Source: Capsulimonas sp. (lineage in GTDB: Bacteria > Armatimonadota > Armatimonadia > Armatimonadales > Capsulimonadaceae). From it: a stretch of 12,585 nucleotides of DNA. The position numbers and the translations under genes are program-made. Shown here piece by piece: positions 8,118 to 12,585 of the stretch. The stretch's first letter is position 1. Every line of letters begins with the position of its first letter. The DNA lies in assembly GCA_025963815.1 (NCBI GenBank), contig JAOQAA010000017.1, positions 1 through 12,585 of the forward strand, given 5' to 3'. Under the pieces are notes generated by a model that was not told where the DNA came from, did not search any database, and saw nothing but the letters and a program-made list of their open reading frames with translations.

Positions 8118-8161
8118 GACACACCGCCTGCGGCCTGCAACCAAATGGCCGCCGGCGTGTC
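8118..8161 (+). terminator. Imperfect hairpin after the monooxygenase gene
   Basis: GACACACCGCC (8118-8128) pairs with GCCGGCGTGTC (8151-8161) at nine of eleven positions, with an inner GGCC/GGCC pairing. There is only a weak CTTT tract afterwards, so it may be an attenuating or Rho-assisted end rather than a strong intrinsic terminator. It occupies most of the gap to the next gene. Confidence 0.4.
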
Positions 8162-8170
8162 ACACTTTCC

Positions 8171-8479
8171 ATGCATGCCTTACCTATTGTAGAAGCGCTC
8201 CTATTCGGCATTATGATCTTCCGTATTGTCCTGCGTGGCAATTATAAGTCAGACACAATCCTGTATCAGTGGGCGCGACGCAGCGGCTATTCGATCATTG
8301 AAGCAAAAATCCCCTGGTTCTATCTGGGACCGTTCATGCTGACAACCTCACGTTGGCAGGTCGTCTATCGTGTTGTTGTGGAAGATGAATACGGGGAGCT
8401 TCAAAGCGGTTGGGTGCGCTGCGGGAGTTGGCTATTTGGGTTGCAGGAAAACGTAGCGGAAGCGCGCTGGGATCGATAA
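8171..8479 (+). CDS. Small membrane-anchored hypothetical protein
   Basis: 102 residues from the ATG at 8171, with no clear Shine-Dalgarno. One N-terminal membrane segment (about residues 6-21, IVEALLFGIMIFRIVL) is followed by a soluble part with the pattern WARRSGYSIIEAK, then FMLTTSRWQVVYRVVVED, and a C-terminal GWVRCGSWLFG and ARWDR. From memory, small proteins with this pattern (RxGY, TS-rich, YRVxVxDxxG, GWVRCG) occur as uncharacterised families in several environmental phyla; no function is known. The same C-terminal motif recurs in the remnant at 9057-9128, showing that the gene was once duplicated around the DUF3592-like gene. It is probably a real gene because its tail is conserved at protein level between the two copies. 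Confidence 0.7.
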   Translation: MHALPIVEALLFGIMIFRIVLRGNYKSDTILYQWARRSGYSIIEAKIPWFYLGPFMLTTSRWQVVYRVVVEDEYGELQSGWVRCGSWLFGLQENVAEARWDR

Positions 8480-8539
8480 TCGCATAATATCGCCCCTACG
8501 CTGGGTATACCGAACAATCAAACGTTTCGGAGGAACTGC

Positions 8540-9040
8540 ATGAGTACGATGAACGACAATCGCCGTGGGATGATCGGCATGAGCCCCGGTGGAAGTCCCA
8601 AAACAGGCGCGCGGATCGGCTGGTTCTTCGTGGGCCTGGGGCTGCTGCTCATGATCGTCGGCGGAGGCTTGGCGCTCAAACGGCAGCAGTTCCTCAGCCA
8701 CGCCCAGCACACGCAGGGAACCGTCATCGCCATGTTGGGCCACACCAGTACCAGTTCCAGCGGTCGCACCTACGCGCCCACCTACACCTTCCACGACCAA
8801 ACCGGCAAGCAGTGGACCGAAACCTCCGGCTCCAGCTCCAGTCCCCCCAGCTACCACGTCGGCGAGACGGTAGACGTCTACTACTCTCCCAGCAACCCCG
8901 CCGACGCCGAAGTGAACGGCTTCTTCTCCCTGTGGGGCGCCAGCGCCATCGTCGGCGGTATCGGCTTGGTTCAGTTCCTATTGGGGCTTGCGTGCGCTAA
9001 GGTGTTCGGCGCGGCGAAGCAACGTGGGCTAAGCGCTTGA
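8540..9040 (+). CDS. DUF3592-like membrane protein
   Basis: 166 residues; GGAGGA 5-6 bases before the ATG makes the start firm. Two hydrophobic segments (about residues 26-45, IGWFFVGLGLLLMIVGGGLAL, and about 130-152, LWGASAIVGGIGLVQFLLG) flank an external beta domain. That domain has the DUF3592 pattern: QGTVIAMLGHTS, then YAPTYTFHDQTGKQW, then SSSPPSYHVGETVDVYYSP, then NPADAEVNGFF. The family has no established biochemical role; its members are predicted envelope proteins. It follows the small membrane protein gene by 60 bases in the same direction, so they may be co-expressed. A Gly/Met/Ser-rich cytoplasmic N-terminus of about 24 residues precedes the first membrane segment. Confidence 0.85.
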   Translation: MSTMNDNRRGMIGMSPGGSPKTGARIGWFFVGLGLLLMIVGGGLALKRQQFLSHAQHTQGTVIAMLGHTSTSSSGRTYAPTYTFHDQTGKQWTETSGSSSSPPSYHVGETVDVYYSPSNPADAEVNGFFSLWGASAIVGGIGLVQFLLGLACAKVFGAAKQRGLSA

Positions 9041-9056
9041 ACGCGCAGCCCTGCGC

Positions 9057-9128
9057 GGCTGGCTGCGCTGCGGCAACTGGCCATTCGGAACATGGTACAA
9101 CTTGGCGGAAGTGCGCTGGGATCGGTAA
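9057..9128 (+). pseudogene. 3' remnant of a second copy of the small membrane protein gene
   Basis: These 24 codons, including a TAA stop, translate to GWLRCGNWPFG followed by TWYNLAEVRWDR. They align without gaps to the last 23 residues of the protein ending at 8479 (GWVRCGSWLFG, then LQENVAEARWDR), 15 identical. The frame is closed 8 codons further upstream by an in-frame TAA (9030-9032) inside the DUF3592-like gene, and no start or earlier homologous part remains. An 8-bp stem (9043-9050 with 9061-9068) overlaps its beginning. The remnant lies right at the left border of the AT-rich segment. Confidence 0.65.
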
Positions 9129-9141
9129 GGCTAAAATCTTT

Positions 9142-9660
9142 CTAGTCTTCGATACAGGTCTTCGGATAAATTAAATCGTCATACTCATCGCAATTTATCT
9201 CCATACTGCTGAATGCCTCAGTTAACGCCTGTACACACTCGTAACGAAAACCTCCCATAATTGTTATTTGACATCCAATAAGTGTTTTCATCCAAGGTGA
9301 GATGACGCTAAAATGTGGTTCTCCAGCGTGATGTTCAACAATATCATTTTCTTGTAAGCCCAGTCTCTTTGCAATATCTTTCCTAAACTCATTATCACCA
9401 CAAGAATCCCATGCCCATTCTTCAATACAGATATTCGGGATATTCTCTAGTTCTGGATATAATAAATCGTCAGGGAATTCTTTTGTGAGAATTATGCGGT
9501 CAACGTGATTTCGATTAATCCAAGAATTAATACCATAAAAGAAATAGCGAGGGTCAAAAGCAACTGAGCCATTCTCTCGTTTCTCAAATTTCGGTAAAAC
9601 ATGATGGATAACTAGTACAGGAGATTCTGGCTGAGCCTCAGCTTCGAAATTTTCTAGCAT
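9142..9660 (-). CDS. Hypothetical protein in AT-rich segment
   Basis: 172 residues, acidic, with no signal peptide or membrane segment. The ATG at 9660 has AGGAG 14 bases upstream, a long spacing, but no closer start exists. Promoter-like boxes lie further upstream (9692-9719). I do not recognise the family. The alternation of hydrophobic strands (ESPVLVIHHVL, VDRIILTKEF, NICIEEWAW, CQITIMGGFRYECVQALTEAF) suggests an alpha/beta Rossmann-like fold. The GGFRYECVQALTEAF segment recalls the strand-turn-Cys-helix of isochorismatase-like hydrolases, but the usual N-terminal Asp is replaced (LVIHHV), so that is speculative. It shares orientation with the winged-helix gene, 123 bases downstream of it. 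Codon use is AT-rich, unlike the flanking core genes. Confidence 0.7.
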   Translation of the reverse strand: MLENFEAEAQPESPVLVIHHVLPKFEKRENGSVAFDPRYFFYGINSWINRNHVDRIILTKEFPDDLLYPELENIPNICIEEWAWDSCGDNEFRKDIAKRLGLQENDIVEHHAGEPHFSVISPWMKTLIGCQITIMGGFRYECVQALTEAFSSMEINCDEYDDLIYPKTCIED

Positions 9661-9691
9661 TGTGATATTTATTTCTCCTTTGACTTGTGTA

Positions 9692-9719
9692 AATATATTG
9701 CTCTTTATCGCAAACGCAA
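9692..9719 (-). promoter_or_regulatory. Promoter for the 172-residue protein gene
   Basis: On the minus strand TTGCGT (9714-9719) and TATATT (9692-9697) are separated by 16 bp, about 30 bases before the start codon of the gene ending at 9142. The -10 matches consensus at five of six positions and the -35 at four of six. In this AT-rich stretch chance matches are possible. Confidence 0.4.
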
Positions 9720-9783
9720 CGCCTAGTCATCATCAACCTGTATTTTATTCATAACGCAAATAATAAGTTGACTACGTTGAAAA

Positions 9784-10194
9784 TTAATCAATATTTGTTT
9801 CTTTTTTTGCAAAAGGCTCAAGCGCTCGAAAAAGAGGCTGTAAATGAAATATATTTGTATCGTCAACCCTTATCTCTCTGTGCAAATACTTTCGATGTTC
9901 TAATTCTCGCGCATAGCCGCGTGCAGTAGTAATACTAACTCCCATTTTTTTTGCCAACGATTTAAAACTAGGATAAGGCGCTTTTTCATCCCATTTATAG
10001 TGAATCAGCTGAATTACAAACATCGCCTGTGGGGTCGTGATGCCCAACTCATGATATTTTTCCAAAAAAACGTCTGAGACTGGGGTCCATGACTTACTGA
10101 GTTCTTTTGTCCAGCGTAGTGCTACCGCACGCTGTTCTGAGGGTGTAGTCTTAGCTTCTAAAGATACTGCTTTAGTTTTTGATCGGACTCTCAT
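9784..10194 (-). CDS. Winged helix-turn-helix protein, plasmid replication-type
   Basis: 136 residues; AGGAG 9 bases before the ATG at 10194 supports the start. A Lys/Arg-rich tail (residues 1-30) precedes WTPVSDVFLEKYHELGIT, then a winged-helix core at about 53-120: PQAMFVIQLIHYKWDE, PYPSFKSLAKKMGVSITTARGYARELE (helix-turn-helix about 76-100) and a wing ending NIFHLQPLF. This layout is that of HTH_36-type proteins, found as plasmid or phage replication initiators and regulators; I infer DNA binding and cannot tell replication from regulation. The gene follows the tRNA-like sequence by 30 bases on the same strand and may be transcribed with it. Palindromes near 10429-10465, upstream, are candidate binding sites. 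Composition marks it as part of the acquired segment. Confidence 0.75.
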   Translation of the reverse strand: MRVRSKTKAVSLEAKTTPSEQRAVALRWTKELSKSWTPVSDVFLEKYHELGITTPQAMFVIQLIHYKWDEKAPYPSFKSLAKKMGVSITTARGYARELEHRKYLHREIRVDDTNIFHLQPLFRALEPFAKKETNID

Positions 10195-10224
10195 TATTGG
10201 TTTCTCCTGATATTATTGAAAAAC

Positions 10225-10307
10225 GGAGGCTGTGGGAGTTGAACCCCTGGCGCTAACGCCCGATGGTGTCTCAAGCCACGGCGTACACCGGTACGCTATC
10301 AGCCTCC
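10225..10307 (-). tRNA. Class-II tRNA-like sequence, probably degenerate (Leu GAG or Ser UGA)
   Basis: On the minus strand, a 7-bp acceptor stem (GGAGGCT with AGCCTCC) is extended by outer pairs. A D-arm-like hairpin follows (GCG/CGC, or six pairs if read in full, with GG in the loop), then an anticodon-like loop TTGAGAC, a long variable arm (GGCG-TTAG-CGCC) and a T-loop TTCAACT. Read with U33, the anticodon is GAG (Leu); a one-base shift gives UGA (Ser), and the base after the acceptor is G, as in Ser tRNAs. Departures from a normal tRNA: two extra bases between acceptor and D stem, one mismatch in the anticodon stem, and two mismatches in the T stem. CCA is not encoded. It may be an element-borne odd tRNA, a decayed tRNA, or a tRNA mimic. 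Confidence 0.45.
10268..10282 (+). repeat. Direct repeat, copy 1 (anticodon-loop region of the tRNA-like sequence)
   Basis: GTCTCAAGCCACGGC, identical to 10533-10547. Complementary-strand reading covers the anticodon loop and the start of the D side. The next 14 bases are similar between copies (8 of 14 identical) and keep a 6-bp hairpin with a 4-base loop in both. Confidence 0.7.
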
Positions 10308-10347
10308 GTGCAAAAATATACTACCATCTCTCGAAGCTGGCGGGCTG

Positions 10348-10377
10348 ATTGTCCTCTTCAAAATGTATCTGTGTCAA
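10348..10377 (-). promoter_or_regulatory. Possible promoter upstream of the tRNA-like sequence and the winged-helix gene
   Basis: On the minus strand a consensus TTGACA (10372-10377) and GACAAT (10348-10353) are 18 bp apart. Transcription would start near 10341 and run through the tRNA-like sequence into the gene at 10194. Confidence 0.4.
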
Positions 10378-10428
10378 TACATCTGCTTAAATAATCTGCC
10401 TCTACTTATGCGTCTGGAATTCGCATAG

Positions 10429-10465
10429 GGGTAGTATACCCAAATTTGAATAGACCTCTATCCAA
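10429..10465. promoter_or_regulatory. Palindrome cluster in the intergenic gap
   Basis: The gap from 10308 to 10568 has no gene. Within it, GGGTA-GTA-TACCC (10429-10441) and an imperfect 20-bp palindrome centred on ATAGACCTCTAT (10450-10461) lie side by side, and a further TAGGGGTA occurs at 10486. They could be operators or origin-type sites for the winged-helix protein; this is inference only. Confidence 0.3.
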
Positions 10466-10532
10466 AAATATTCGTAGGGGTATCAAAAAAATGTAGAGAG
10501 ATGGCAGGAATTGAGATGCGGTATAATACATC

Positions 10533-10547
10533 GTCTCAAGCCACGGC
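10533..10547 (+). repeat. Direct repeat, copy 2 (half-tRNA remnant)
   Basis: A second exact copy of GTCTCAAGCCACGGC, followed by a hairpin GCATGC-TTCG-GTGTGC in the place of GCGTAC-ACCG-GTACGC in copy 1. The pairing is kept although the bases differ. Acceptor, variable and T arms are missing, so this copy is only half a tRNA-like sequence. Confidence 0.65.
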
Positions 10548-10568
10548 ATGCTTCGGTGTGCAAACGTG

Positions 10569-10603
10569 AAGAAAGGCCATCCTTAGGATGGCCTTTCTTG
10601 TTT
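10569..10603. terminator. Bidirectional intrinsic terminator
   Basis: AAGAAAGGCCATCC (10569-10582) pairs perfectly over 14 bp with 10586-10599 around a TTA loop, followed by TGTTT. It can end plus-strand transcripts from the AT-rich segment and, read on the minus strand, transcripts of the AEC-type permease gene that stops at 10647. Confidence 0.85.
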
Positions 10604-10646
10604 CAGTCCTCACTGAGTATTTACTATTTCTGCCATCGTAACGAAT

Positions 10647-11597
10647 TTACCGCGCCAGCGACAGCATCCACGGGATCGTCAGCGCGGACAGAATCGTGGA
10701 CACGAACACCGTCGCCACGGCGTAGTCGCCGTCCATGTCGTGGTGGGCGGCGTAGACGGAGGACATGACGGAGGCGGGCATGGCGGCGAGCAGGACGCCG
10801 ACGGCGAGGAGGTCGCCGTGGAGGCCGAAGAGGCGGCAGATGGGCCACATGATCAGGGGGGAGATGATGAGCTTGAGGGCGCAGCTGAGCAGCAGGGTGG
10901 GGATGCTTTTGCCGGCGGCTTCGGGGCGCAGGGACAGGCCGACGGCGAGCAGCACGAGCGGAGTGGTGCCCTGCGCGAGGTAGCCGAGGGTTTTGTCGAG
11001 GATCTGGCCGACCGGGGTGGCGAGCGCCGCGTGGGAGCCGGGCAGAAAGTGGGCGGCGAGGCCGATGAGTAGGGCGATGAAGATCGGGGACAGGACGATG
11101 CGCGTGAGGTTCTTGCGCGGGCTTTCGTGGGTGCGGGCAGTCCCAAGCGTCGCGCCGGCGAGGGCGGCGACGATGTTGAGGGGGACGCTCATGCCGAACT
11201 GGTCCAGCAGGATCGCTGCCGGGAACTGGTGCGGGAGCAACGCGAGCGTGATCGGGTAGCCGAGGAAGCCCGTATTGCCGAACGTGCCGACCAGGAGGAG
11301 CGCGCCGAGGCGCGGGCGGGTCAGGCGGCAGACGCGGCCGAGGATCAGGATCAGGACCATCAGGACGCACTCGGTCAGGACGATCGAGAGCGGGATGCAG
11401 AAGGTGCGCGCGGGGATGGCGGGGGCGGTCGCGAGGCCATGGATGACCAGGGCGGGCAGGGTGGCGTTCACGACCAGGCCGTTGAGAACGGGCGCGTGTG
11501 CGCTGTGCAGCACACGCGCCCGTTTCAAGGCGTATCCCAGCAGGATCAGAAGGAACAAAGGCGCGAGCGCCGAAAGCGTCGCGGCGAATAGGGTCAC
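10647..11597 (-). CDS. AEC-family (auxin efflux carrier-like) permease
   Basis: 316 residues, the usual size of bacterial AEC permeases, with about ten hydrophobic segments in two halves. The N-terminus (LSALAPLFLLILLGYALKR), NATLPALVIHG, and GTFGNTGFLGYPITLALLP in the fourth to fifth segments are typical of the family; the second half begins after a short polar stretch (TARTHESPRKNL). Family members move malate, other organic anions or unknown metabolites across the inner membrane; the substrate cannot be assigned. The GTG start at 11597 has no clear Shine-Dalgarno, but it gives the expected N-terminus and no better start exists. It is followed by a strong terminator at 10569-10603 and preceded by the REP-like element, so it is probably monocistronic. 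Confidence 0.92.
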   Translation of the reverse strand: MTLFAATLSALAPLFLLILLGYALKRARVLHSAHAPVLNGLVVNATLPALVIHGLATAPAIPARTFCIPLSIVLTECVLMVLILILGRVCRLTRPRLGALLLVGTFGNTGFLGYPITLALLPHQFPAAILLDQFGMSVPLNIVAALAGATLGTARTHESPRKNLTRIVLSPIFIALLIGLAAHFLPGSHAALATPVGQILDKTLGYLAQGTTPLVLLAVGLSLRPEAAGKSIPTLLLSCALKLIISPLIMWPICRLFGLHGDLLAVGVLLAAMPASVMSSVYAAHHDMDGDYAVATVFVSTILSALTIPWMLSLAR

Positions 11598-11633
11598 TGA
11601 GTTAAGACCAATGCGCGTCAGATAAGTTGACGA

Positions 11634-11778
11634 TCAACATGTTGCAATCGATACCGGGTGCCATGCCTGTAGCTCTGGACAGGCATGTGCTACGACCGAG
11701 AAGAAACGCCGCGTTTTGCTTCGTACGCAATACATGCCTGTCCAGAGCTACAGGCATGCCACCCGGTGGCGATGTTGA
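11634..11778. repeat. REP/BIME-like double-hairpin palindromic element
   Basis: Two 36-base arms (11653-11688 and 11732-11767) are inverted copies with one mismatch. Each arm is itself a hairpin: CATGCCTGT and ACAGGCATG pair over 9 bp around an 8-base loop (AGCTCTGG on the left, CCAGAGCT on the right). Outer TCAACAT (11634-11640) and ATGTTGA (11772-11778) continue the symmetry. Two inverted hairpins joined by a short linker is the layout of BIMEs built from REP sequences. It lies between the pyrG stop and the start of the AEC-type permease gene, where it could also stabilise or end the pyrG transcript. Confidence 0.75.
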
Positions 11779-11805
11779 CAACACGAGCTTCACGTCTATG
11801 GCGGG

Positions 11806-12585
11806 TTACGACGCCTGCACGCCGGCTTCTTCGAGCGCGTCCACCGGGGTGGCGGTCACGCGGGGCTTTTTGGCGTCGAGTTCCTGGCGGCGCTTGAGGG
11901 CGGCGGCGACCAGGCCGGCGAACAGCGGATGCGCGCGGTTCGGGCGGGACTTGAACTCCGGGTGGAACTGGGTCGCGATGAAATACGGGTGGACGTCCTG
12001 CGGCAGTTCGACGATCTCCACCAGTCGGTAATCAGGCGAGACGCCGCTGAAGACCATGCCGGCGTTGCTGAGTTGCTTGCGGTACTCGTTGTTGACTTCG
12101 TAGCGGTGGCGGTGGCGCTCTTCAATCACGTCGCTCTCGTACATCTTCGCCGCGATGCTGTTCTGCGAGAGGTGGCAGGGGTAGGAGCCAAGGCGCATCG
12201 AGGCGCCCTTGTCCGTCACGTGCTTCTGCTCGGGCAGGATATGGACGACCGGGTACGGCGAGTCGGCGTTGACCTCTTCCGTGTTGGCGTCGGTCAGGCC
12301 GCATCCGTGGCGCGCGAACTCAATGACGGCCATTTGCAGGCCGTAGCAGATGCCGAAGAAGGGCAGGCCGGTCTCGCGGGCGTACTTGATCGCCTGGATC
12401 TTGCCTTCCACGCCGCGCGCGCCGAAGCCGGGGGCGACAACCAAGGCGTCCGTATTGGCGAACCGGGCGGCAAAGTCGATGCCGTCCTCTTCCAGGTCGT
12501 CGCTCTCGATCCACTCGATCTTCACGCCGGCGTCGGAGGCGATGCCGCCGTGGCCGAGCGCTTCGGCGATGGAGATATAGGAGTC
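11806..12585 (-). CDS. pyrG: CTP synthase, C-terminal glutamine amidotransferase part (5' end outside window)
   Basis: The frame runs open to the right edge (260 codons with stop), so only the C-terminal 259 residues are present; the N-terminal synthetase domain is outside. The enzyme makes CTP from UTP, ATP and glutamine in the cytoplasm. Visible features: the linker DSYISIAEALGHGG and IEWIESDDLEE, then the class-I glutaminase domain with APGFGARGVEGKIQAIKYARE, the nucleophilic cysteine in FFGICYGLQMAV, the allosteric-region YEVNNEY, and the catalytic His and Glu in ATQFHPEFKSRP. The nucleophile loop reads GICYGLQ where CTP synthases usually have GICLGMQ, a mild variant. The tail after LVAAALKRRQE is about 25 residues, ending QAS. 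It ends just before the REP-like element. Confidence 0.96.
   Translation of the reverse strand, partial: DSYISIAEALGHGGIASDAGVKIEWIESDDLEEDGIDFAARFANTDALVVAPGFGARGVEGKIQAIKYARETGLPFFGICYGLQMAVIEFARHGCGLTDANTEEVNADSPYPVVHILPEQKHVTDKGASMRLGSYPCHLSQNSIAAKMYESDVIEERHRHRYEVNNEYRKQLSNAGMVFSGVSPDYRLVEIVELPQDVHPYFIATQFHPEFKSRPNRAHPLFAGLVAAALKRRQELDAKKPRVTATPVDALEEAGVQAS

Larger units (their letters stand above)
9130..10568. other. AT-rich segment, probably horizontally acquired
   Basis: Base composition drops sharply just after the remnant stop at 9128 and returns to high GC shortly after the terminator at 10569-10603. Inside are two minus-strand genes with AT-rich codon use, a tRNA-like sequence, a partial second copy of it, and a palindrome-rich gap. 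No integrase, transposase or flanking insertion-sequence ends are visible, so the means of entry is unknown. Confidence 0.5.
10522..10603 (+). ncRNA. Candidate small RNA unit: TATAAT, hairpin, terminator
   Basis: A perfect TATAAT (10522-10527) would place a start near 10534, at the beginning of the half-tRNA repeat. The predicted transcript of about 70 bases contains a hairpin closed by a cUUCGg tetraloop (10546-10561) and ends in a strong terminator hairpin (10569-10599). No convincing -35 is seen, so this is tentative. Confidence 0.3.

Noticed and set aside
10268..10547. CRISPR-like array from the repeated GTCTCAAGCCACGGC
   Set aside because: Only two copies, 265 bases apart, with no regular spacing and no cas genes.
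11127..11591. 154-codon plus-strand frame opposite the AEC-type permease gene
   Set aside because: Charged low-complexity translation antisense to a clear membrane permease.
11602..12031. Short frames on both strands across the palindromic element (63 and 134 codons)
   Set aside because: Both strands give near-identical peptides because the DNA is palindromic; there is no independent coding evidence.

Overview
The window looks like chromosomal DNA from a high-GC free-living bacterium. All calls come from reading the sequence, and no database was searched. The high-GC core carries ilvD, a TetR regulator, an FAD monooxygenase, an AEC-type transporter and the 3' part of pyrG. Together with dispersed palindromic repeats and a large orphan secreted protein, this would suit a soil or environmental lineage. 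Armatimonadota or a similar phylum is only a weak guess. Two stretches (1-1292 and about 9130-10570) are visibly richer in A+T than the rest and look acquired.

Layout, left to right. Positions 1-1292 (+) hold the 3' part of an ImmA/IrrE-type zinc peptidase gene, overlapping by 4 bases a gene for a PIN-like nuclease domain protein. A strong bidirectional terminator (1297-1334) separates this pair from ilvD (1347-3209, minus strand; dihydroxy-acid dehydratase of isoleucine/valine synthesis). Behind it on the minus strand lie a 782-residue secreted protein of unknown function (3291-5639), a nested inverted repeat (5695-5853) and a TetR-family repressor gene (5830-6501). The repressor is divergent from an FAD-dependent aromatic-type monooxygenase (6601-8112, +). 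A perfect 16-bp palindrome sits between them, inside the tetR promoter and next to the monooxygenase -35, so the pair looks like a self-regulated detoxification or catabolic unit. Then come a small membrane protein (8171-8479), a DUF3592-like membrane protein (8540-9040), and a 3' remnant of a second copy of the small membrane protein (9057-9128).

The AT-rich segment from about 9130 to 10570 has two minus-strand genes: an unrecognised 172-residue protein and a 136-residue winged-helix protein resembling plasmid replication-type HTH proteins. It also has a degenerate class-II tRNA-like sequence (10225-10307) and, 250 bases further on, a second copy of its anticodon-loop/D-arm half. That second copy sits between a TATAAT box and an intrinsic terminator. 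The layout resembles the footprint of an integrated or decayed element that used a tRNA sequence.

The right end returns to high-GC core: an AEC-family permease (10647-11597, minus), a REP/BIME-like double hairpin (11634-11778), and the C-terminal glutaminase domain of CTP synthase (pyrG, 11806 to beyond the right edge, minus).

I found no complete known defence system. The strongest candidates for something undescribed are the peptidase/PIN pair at the left edge and the tRNA-like/half-tRNA arrangement with its possible small RNA near 10.2-10.6 kb.
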